From the IMG/VR virus record IMGVR_UViG_3300030085_003019, positions 1,508 through 31,514 of that record: a stretch of 30,007 bases of DNA; one strand, 5' to 3'. The notes beneath the pieces were generated by a model. The model searched no databases. It saw only the letters and a program-made list of their open reading frames with translations, and was not told the origin of the DNA. The DNA is from a virus. The position numbers and the translations under genes were made by a program. Shown here piece by piece: positions 25,882 to 30,007 of this stretch. Each line of letters begins with the position of its first letter. The first letter of the stretch is position 1.

Positions 25882-26913
25882 ATGTTTGAATACTTTTACA
25901 ATGAGGTATTGAGAAGGACTGTCATTGCGTTTGGCACCCTGTTCAATAACATTACCATCAAACATTTGGACGGGAGCGATAACACTGTTAGTGTTATGAA
26001 GGTTCCTCTGGCATATGGTCCTACCCAAAAGTTTCTTGCCAGAATCGAGCAGACTCCAAATCTAAACAAACCAACATCCATCACTCTTCCAAGGATGTCG
26101 TTTGAGTTTAGTGGTCTGACTTATGACCCATCCAGAAAAGTATCTCAGACTCAAACCTTCTTATCAAAGAAAGTAAATTCTGAATCGACGATTAAGAAAG
26201 CATATATGCCAGTGCCATATAACATGGCATTTGAATTGAGCATCATGACAAAGTTAAATGATGATGCTCTTCAAATTATTGAACAAATTTTACCATACTT
26301 CCAACCATCTTATAATGTGACAGTTCAGATGGTGGGAGAGATTAACGAGAAAAGAGATATTCCAATCATTCTTGATTCAGTAAACTTCACTGATGACTAT
26401 GAGGGTGACTTTTCTACCAGAAGAGCACTGATCTACACGTTAAGATTTACCGCAAAAACTTATCTGTTCGGTCCTACCCCAGATCAGACCACTGGTGTTA
26501 TCAAGAAGGCTACTCTCAATTACATGACCAACATGGATACGAAGAATCCCAGACGGGAACTTCGTTATTCAGTTACACCAAGAGCAACCAAAAACTACGT
26601 TGGAGATGCATCTGGATATCTCAACGAAGATATCGAAGCAGCAGAGACTGTTCTCACTCTTGTTGATGCATCTGCATTTAGTGAGGATGCTTACATCACA
26701 ATCAACAATGAGGAGATGTACATTGAGTCCATTGCCGGTAACAACCTCAAAGTTAGAAGAGGTCAAGATGGAACCACAGCAGTGGATCATGTACAAGGAT
26801 CTGGTGTTAACATCTTGAACACTGCCGATGATGCTCTAATCGAGGTTGGAGATGACTTCGGTTTCAACGAGACTACATCGTTCTTCCAAGATTTTAGCAC
26901 GGACATGTCATGA
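25882..26913 (+). CDS. 15: Tail sheath terminator / proximal tail stabiliser gp15
   Basis: This is the homologue of T4 gp15, a hexamer that caps the tail tube and sheath and joins them to the neck. Matches to T4 are MFEYFYNEVLRRTVIAFGTL (T4 MFGYFYNSSFRRYATLMGDL), MAFELSIMTKLNDDALQIIE and QILPYFQPSYNVTV (T4 ELSIFTRYEDDMFQIVEQILPYFQPHFNTT), and EKRDIPIIL. It has 343 residues against 272 in T4. The extra C-terminal part (about residues 250-315) holds a module absent from T4 gp15, with ITINNEEMYIESI then KVRRGQDGTTAVDH. The stop overlaps the gp16 start by four bases (ATGA). Confidence 0.95.
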   Translation: MFEYFYNEVLRRTVIAFGTLFNNITIKHLDGSDNTVSVMKVPLAYGPTQKFLARIEQTPNLNKPTSITLPRMSFEFSGLTYDPSRKVSQTQTFLSKKVNSESTIKKAYMPVPYNMAFELSIMTKLNDDALQIIEQILPYFQPSYNVTVQMVGEINEKRDIPIILDSVNFTDDYEGDFSTRRALIYTLRFTAKTYLFGPTPDQTTGVIKKATLNYMTNMDTKNPRRELRYSVTPRATKNYVGDASGYLNEDIEAAETVLTLVDASAFSEDAYITINNEEMYIESIAGNNLKVRRGQDGTTAVDHVQGSGVNILNTADDALIEVGDDFGFNETTSFFQDFSTDMS

Positions 26914-27326
26914 AGTTTGACGATCTAAACGAGACCTTTGATGTTGCTGGCGATATTGTCGAAGCAACAAAAGATGTAAAAGTAACCAAACCTCTTCCTG
27001 AAAGGGACAAGACTGAGGTTAGGAAGGACTATGAATATACCAGGGGTAATCTTTATAGCATAATTGAAAAGGGTCAAGAGGCAATCAATGGCATTCTTGA
27101 TTTAGCACAAGAGAGTGAAATGCCTCGTGCATATGAGGTTGCTGGACAGTTGATCAAAAGTGTCTCTGATGCAACTGACAAATTGATGGATCTGCAAAAG
27201 AAACTGAAAGACGTTGAGGAAGAGTCTCAGAAGGGACCAACCAATGTCACAAATGCTCTCTTTGTGGGGTCAACTGCTGACCTTACTAAGATGCTCAAAG
27301 ATGCACAAAAGACTCAAAATAAATAA
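26910..27326 (+). CDS. 16: Small terminase subunit gp16
   Basis: T4 gp16 forms a ring that binds DNA ends and stimulates the gp17 packaging ATPase. This protein is 138 residues (T4: 164) and starts MKFDDLNETFDVAGDIVEAT. It has a family-like EVRKDYEYTRGNLYSIIEKG followed by a helical hairpin or coiled coil (GILDLAQESEMPRAYEVAGQ to DLQKKLKDVEEES), and a C-terminal tail (TNVTNALFVGSTADLTKML). It starts inside the gp15 stop (ATGA), so translation is probably coupled. Position after 15 and before the expected 17 agrees with T4 order. Confidence 0.92.
   Translation: MKFDDLNETFDVAGDIVEATKDVKVTKPLPERDKTEVRKDYEYTRGNLYSIIEKGQEAINGILDLAQESEMPRAYEVAGQLIKSVSDATDKLMDLQKKLKDVEEESQKGPTNVTNALFVGSTADLTKMLKDAQKTQNK
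27318..27325 (+). promoter_or_regulatory. Late promoter motif AATAAATA with 19-base leader shared with gp8
   Basis: AATAAATA fits NATAAATA and its end overlaps the gp16 stop (TAA, 27324-27326). ATAAATAACTAAAAAAGTT at 27319-27337 is identical to 12285-12303 before gp8. Because the shared leader runs up to base 27337, the GTG at 27338 would begin with no untranslated spacer after it, which favours the ATG at 27347 as the start. Confidence 0.6.
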
Positions 27327-27346
27327 CTAAAAAAGTTGTGACTAAA

Positions 27347-29251
27347 ATGCCCGAAGAGCATAATAGCGAATTACCATCTATTGAGGATATCGTAGGGCAG
27401 ACCGAAGAACTTCCTTCGGTTGATGAATTTATTGAGCTGGAAGAAGAGGAAGTAGAAGAGGAAACTCAGATAATTGATGATGCAGAGGGAAATGCAAAGA
27501 TAGAAGTAGTTGATGTAATTCAAGCACCCGAATGGGGTGAAGTTCTACGTCTAATTAATGATGTTCGAGAAAGTATTCCAGAGATTCCCGAAATACCTGA
27601 GATCAAAACATATGACGAAGAACTTAAAGCAATTTGTGAAATTATTGATGATGTAAGGGAATTAATTCCTGTCGTCCCAGAAGTAAGATATTATGAAGAC
27701 GAACTTGAAACGATTAGAGAATCGGTTCAGTCAGTCAAAGATTCAATTCCAACTCTTCCCGTTTGGATTGAAAAAGTAAGCGAAGTTCCAGACTTTACCT
27801 GGGTTGGTCAAACTTTCAATACAGTTGATGAGAGATTTAAATCAATCAAAGATTGTGTAGAGACACTTTCATCTCGTATTGAAGATGAACTAGGTAGAAT
27901 TCAAGAAGAAAAAGATACTCTTGCTTTTGAATCAAAGACAGATTTTAAAAACGTACATGATAGAGTAGGTTCTCTTAAAGATCAAATTTATGGTCAACTG
28001 AAAGAACAGTCTGATATCATTTGGAAATTACAAAAGAAACTTAAAGAAAATCAAAAAGAGTTTGAAATTGTAATTACTGATCGGGTAGAAAACAAAGTAG
28101 ATCATTTACAAGAAGTAACCACCGAGACTGCAAAACGTCTTCAAACTTCTTTGAATGAAAAGTTTGAGTCTGTTGGAAATAAACTCGATGAAGAGGTAGA
28201 CTCACTCAAAACAAAACTTAGTGGTCTTCCCAAACCAAAATACTACGAAGAAGAACTCAATAAGATTAGAAAGGAACTCAAAAATTTTGAGAGTCTAAGA
28301 GAGATTGTTGAGCAGATTCAAGTAAGACAAGAGAAGGTAGAAGATCTACAAGAAAACTATCTCCTTAATGAACCACCTGAGGAAGCTGAGAACATTGGTT
28401 CGGGACAAGATCCACTCACTCCGATGGATCAAAAGTTTGCTACTTTAAGCGATCTTGCAAGTCATTACAGAATCTTCATTAATCGCATCCAAACCCAACT
28501 CTCAACGATGGGTGGCGGTGGTGCCGGATTCATCAAAGATCTTGACGATGTAACTTTTGATGGCACAGATGGTCAACTACTTATCTACAATTCATCATCA
28601 TCAAAGTGGGTTGGTATTGCCAGCACAGAAGTCGGTGGTGGAGCTGCATCTGAATTAGCAGAAAATGCAACGGGAGTCAATTTAACATTAAGTGGAAATT
28701 TAAATGTAACTGGTGATATTGTTTACGATGAGGCAAATGCTAGAAATTGGAATGTAAGTGGGGTTGCAACAGCAACTAAATTGCATGTTGGAGTTGACAC
28801 TGGATTTCATAGTGAAGATTTAGTTGTTAATGGTGATGCAAGGGTCACCGGTATTCTTACTGTCGGTGAAGGATCAATTACTATTGATCCAAATGCGAAA
28901 CAAATTTCAGGTATTGATGAAATCATCATCGGTACGGCAACAACAGTTTCAATCAAACAGGATAGTGCAGGTGAAGTTACTTTCCAAGATAGTCAGGGAA
29001 AACCAGCATCAGTTGGAATTGGTACAACAGTTTCAATTAATACGTCAGGTATTATAACTGCGGCAACACTCAAAGCGTCAACTGCATTTTATCCACCGTT
29101 ATATACCACTGCATCTAGGGATGCTGGAACTTTCACTCAGGGTGCAATTATCTTTAATACAACATCAGCAAAACTTGAATATTATAACGGTACATCTTGG
29201 CAGTCGCTGCCTGGCATGACCTTAGGTCTTGCTTTGGCACTTGATGGATGA
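27347..29251 (+). CDS. Acidic coiled-coil virion protein with fibre-like C-terminus
   Basis: The protein has about 634 residues from ATG 27347; a GTG at 27338 would add three. The N-terminus is very acidic (ELEEEEVEEETQIIDD). Next come proline-hinged units: IPEIPEIPEI then TYDEELKAI; VPEVRYYEDELETIRES; and later KPKYYEEELNKIRKEL. A long predicted coiled coil covers about residues 150-340. After a GGGGAGF hinge (near 28510-28530) the C-terminal third resembles phage fibre beta modules, with LSGNLNVTGDIVYDEANARN, GDARVTGILTVG and a closing KLEYYNGTSWQSLPGM. In cyanophages a gene like this sits between small terminase and gp17 genes and is usually annotated as structural. A trimeric fibre or whisker is an inference; I know no defined function. 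Confidence 0.85.
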   Translation: MPEEHNSELPSIEDIVGQTEELPSVDEFIELEEEEVEEETQIIDDAEGNAKIEVVDVIQAPEWGEVLRLINDVRESIPEIPEIPEIKTYDEELKAICEIIDDVRELIPVVPEVRYYEDELETIRESVQSVKDSIPTLPVWIEKVSEVPDFTWVGQTFNTVDERFKSIKDCVETLSSRIEDELGRIQEEKDTLAFESKTDFKNVHDRVGSLKDQIYGQLKEQSDIIWKLQKKLKENQKEFEIVITDRVENKVDHLQEVTTETAKRLQTSLNEKFESVGNKLDEEVDSLKTKLSGLPKPKYYEEELNKIRKELKNFESLREIVEQIQVRQEKVEDLQENYLLNEPPEEAENIGSGQDPLTPMDQKFATLSDLASHYRIFINRIQTQLSTMGGGGAGFIKDLDDVTFDGTDGQLLIYNSSSSKWVGIASTEVGGGAASELAENATGVNLTLSGNLNVTGDIVYDEANARNWNVSGVATATKLHVGVDTGFHSEDLVVNGDARVTGILTVGEGSITIDPNAKQISGIDEIIIGTATTVSIKQDSAGEVTFQDSQGKPASVGIGTTVSINTSGIITAATLKASTAFYPPLYTTASRDAGTFTQGAIIFNTTSAKLEYYNGTSWQSLPGMTLGLALALDG

Positions 29252-29257
29252 TAAATA
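29250..29257 (+). promoter_or_regulatory. Late promoter motif GATAAATA
   Basis: It fits NATAAATA and overlaps the upstream TGA stop (29249-29251). The next ATG is 22 bases past its end. Confidence 0.6.
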
Positions 29258-29259
29258 AT

Positions 29260-29277
29260 AAAGAGTAATTATTCTTT
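29260..29277 (+). other. Weak hairpin between the late promoter motif and the next start codon
   Basis: AAAGAGTAATTATTCTTT can pair as a 7-bp stem (one G-U pair) around an AATT loop, followed by one more T and the start codon of the next gene two bases later. It could affect translation initiation. It is AT-rich and weak, so it is not convincing as a terminator. Confidence 0.3.
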
Positions 29278-29279
29278 TG

Positions 29280-30007
29280 ATGGCTAAGAACGGCAAGTGC
29301 CCCGCTGGTCAATATTACTGTTACACTGATAAAAAGTGTAAATCCATCCCCAAAGGATTTAAGGTTGTTGGAGCTGCTGGAATGTTACGCAAAGAAAACG
29401 GTCATAGTGTAGATGATGATGCAGAGAATAAGAATGGGAATGGAAATGGGAATGGGGGCGCTAATGGTGGAGTTAGCGAGGGCACCCTTCACAAGTGGTT
29501 CAAAGGATCCAAGTCAAAAGATGGTAAAGGTGGTTGGGTCAACGTTGTCACAGGTGGGACTTGCGCCAGTGATGAACCAGGCGAAGGAACTCCCAAGTGT
29601 GTTTCCTCAGCAAAACGAGCAAGCATGAGTAAGTCGGAGAGACTCTCTGCTGCACGTCGTAAAAAGAAAGCAGATCCCGGTCAACAGTCAAAGTCTGGTG
29701 CTGCAAAACCAACCTATGTTAAAACCGATAGCCCTAGGAAAAAGAAAATGAAAGAAGAAGTCATCTTAGAGAAGGACAAGAAGGGTAAGGGTAGTGGCAC
29801 AAAAGATGCTTGCTATCACAAGGTCAAGTCTCGTTACTCTGTATGGCCTAGTGCGTATGCATCTGGTGCCCTTGTCAAGTGCCGTAAGGTTGGTGCTGCT
29901 AACTGGGGTAACAGCACTAAGAAAGAGGGATTCACTCCATCTCAAATTGCTGCTCTCGAACACATCGGTGCTATTGAACTGAATGAAAAAGGTCAGAAGT
30001 GCTGGAA
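29280..30007 (+). CDS. Lys/Cys-rich DUF5872-like protein, partial at window end
   Basis: An open frame runs from ATG 29280 past the window end (242 codons visible, no stop). It has an N-terminal Cys motif (CPAGQYYCYTDKKCKSIPKG), a repeat-encoded NGNGNGNGG stretch, and a DUF5872-like segment (LHKWFKGSKSKDGKGGWVNV, then PKCVSSAKRASMSKSERLS). Next comes a lysine-rich stretch and a motif I recognise from many marine phage proteins: ACYHKVKSRYSVWPSAYASG then CRKVGAANWGN. The protein is strongly basic. The function is unknown to me. The Cys and Lys content suggests nucleic-acid or metal binding, which is only inference. It lies where gp17 is expected soon after. Confidence 0.85.
   Translation, partial: MAKNGKCPAGQYYCYTDKKCKSIPKGFKVVGAAGMLRKENGHSVDDDAENKNGNGNGNGGANGGVSEGTLHKWFKGSKSKDGKGGWVNVVTGGTCASDEPGEGTPKCVSSAKRASMSKSERLSAARRKKKADPGQQSKSGAAKPTYVKTDSPRKKKMKEEVILEKDKKGKGSGTKDACYHKVKSRYSVWPSAYASGALVKCRKVGAANWGNSTKKEGFTPSQIAALEHIGAIELNEKGQKCW
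29433..29456 (+). repeat. Hexanucleotide tandem repeat (AATGGR)x4
   Basis: Four in-frame copies of AATGGG/AATGGA encode an Asn-Gly run in the partial Cys/Lys-rich protein. In-frame simple repeats like this can change length by slippage without breaking the gene. Confidence 0.7.

Noticed and set aside
27338-27346. GTG 27338 as start of the fibre-like protein
   Set aside because: It directly abuts the 19-base leader shared with gp8 and has no ribosome site. ATG 27347 gives a cleaner start, although the difference is only three residues.
29260-29277. Rho-independent terminator between the last two genes
   Set aside because: The stem is only 7 bp, nearly all A-T, with one G-U pair, and a start codon follows at once. 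It is listed only as a weak hairpin.
1-30007. tRNA genes, CRISPR arrays, integrase/att sites, insertion sequences, photosynthesis or other host-derived metabolic genes
   Set aside because: I looked for them and saw none. Nearly all bases are in structural or packaging genes and no gap exceeds 30 bases.

Overview
The window looks like part of the late structural module of a marine T4-like myovirus, most likely a cyanophage (Prochlorococcus/Synechococcus host). The evidence is AT-rich DNA, all genes on the + strand and tightly packed, and the T4 order of homologues: 7-position giant gene, 8, [9 to wac replaced], 13, 14, 15, 16, with terminase 17 expected downstream. The giant glycine/threonine-rich tail proteins, a DUF4815-type protein and TAAATA-type late promoter motifs are typical of cyanophage members of the T4 superfamily. 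A related pelagiphage is a less likely alternative. I see no tRNA, rRNA, CRISPR, integrase, IS element, photosynthesis gene or minus-strand gene. No intergenic stretch exceeds 30 bases.

Layout. 1-12288: a 4095-residue tail/baseplate protein in the T4 gene 7 position, with a YHYH-type domain and many internal repeats. 12308-13855: baseplate wedge gp8, enlarged by repeat modules. 13860-21962: a 2700-residue DUF4815-type tail protein carrying an Arg/Gly-rich insert and standing where T4 has genes 9-12 and wac. 21962-22548: two small genes linked by TAATG overlaps. 22571-23410: neck protein gp13. 23410-25856: neck protein gp14, split into two overlapping frames. 25882-26913: tail sheath terminator gp15 with an extra C-terminal domain. 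26910-27326: small terminase gp16. 27347-29251: an acidic coiled-coil protein with a fibre-like C-terminus. 29280 to the window end: a partial Cys/Lys-rich DUF5872-like protein.

Together these genes would build the baseplate, the neck and the tail top, and begin DNA packaging. Genes are joined either by 1-4 base overlaps (TAATG, ATGA) or by short 11-28 base gaps. Each such gap holds a T4-like late promoter motif (NNTAAATA) that overlaps the stop codon of the preceding gene.

The most unusual points are: (1) gp14 is broken, apparently by a small frameshifting deletion; (2) a few short beta-rich modules recur in otherwise unrelated virion proteins (gp7-position, gp8, DUF4815, gp14, gp15); (3) an RGG/SR-like basic insert with a duplicated WNFD unit lies in the DUF4815 protein; (4) two genes share an identical 19-base promoter-leader.
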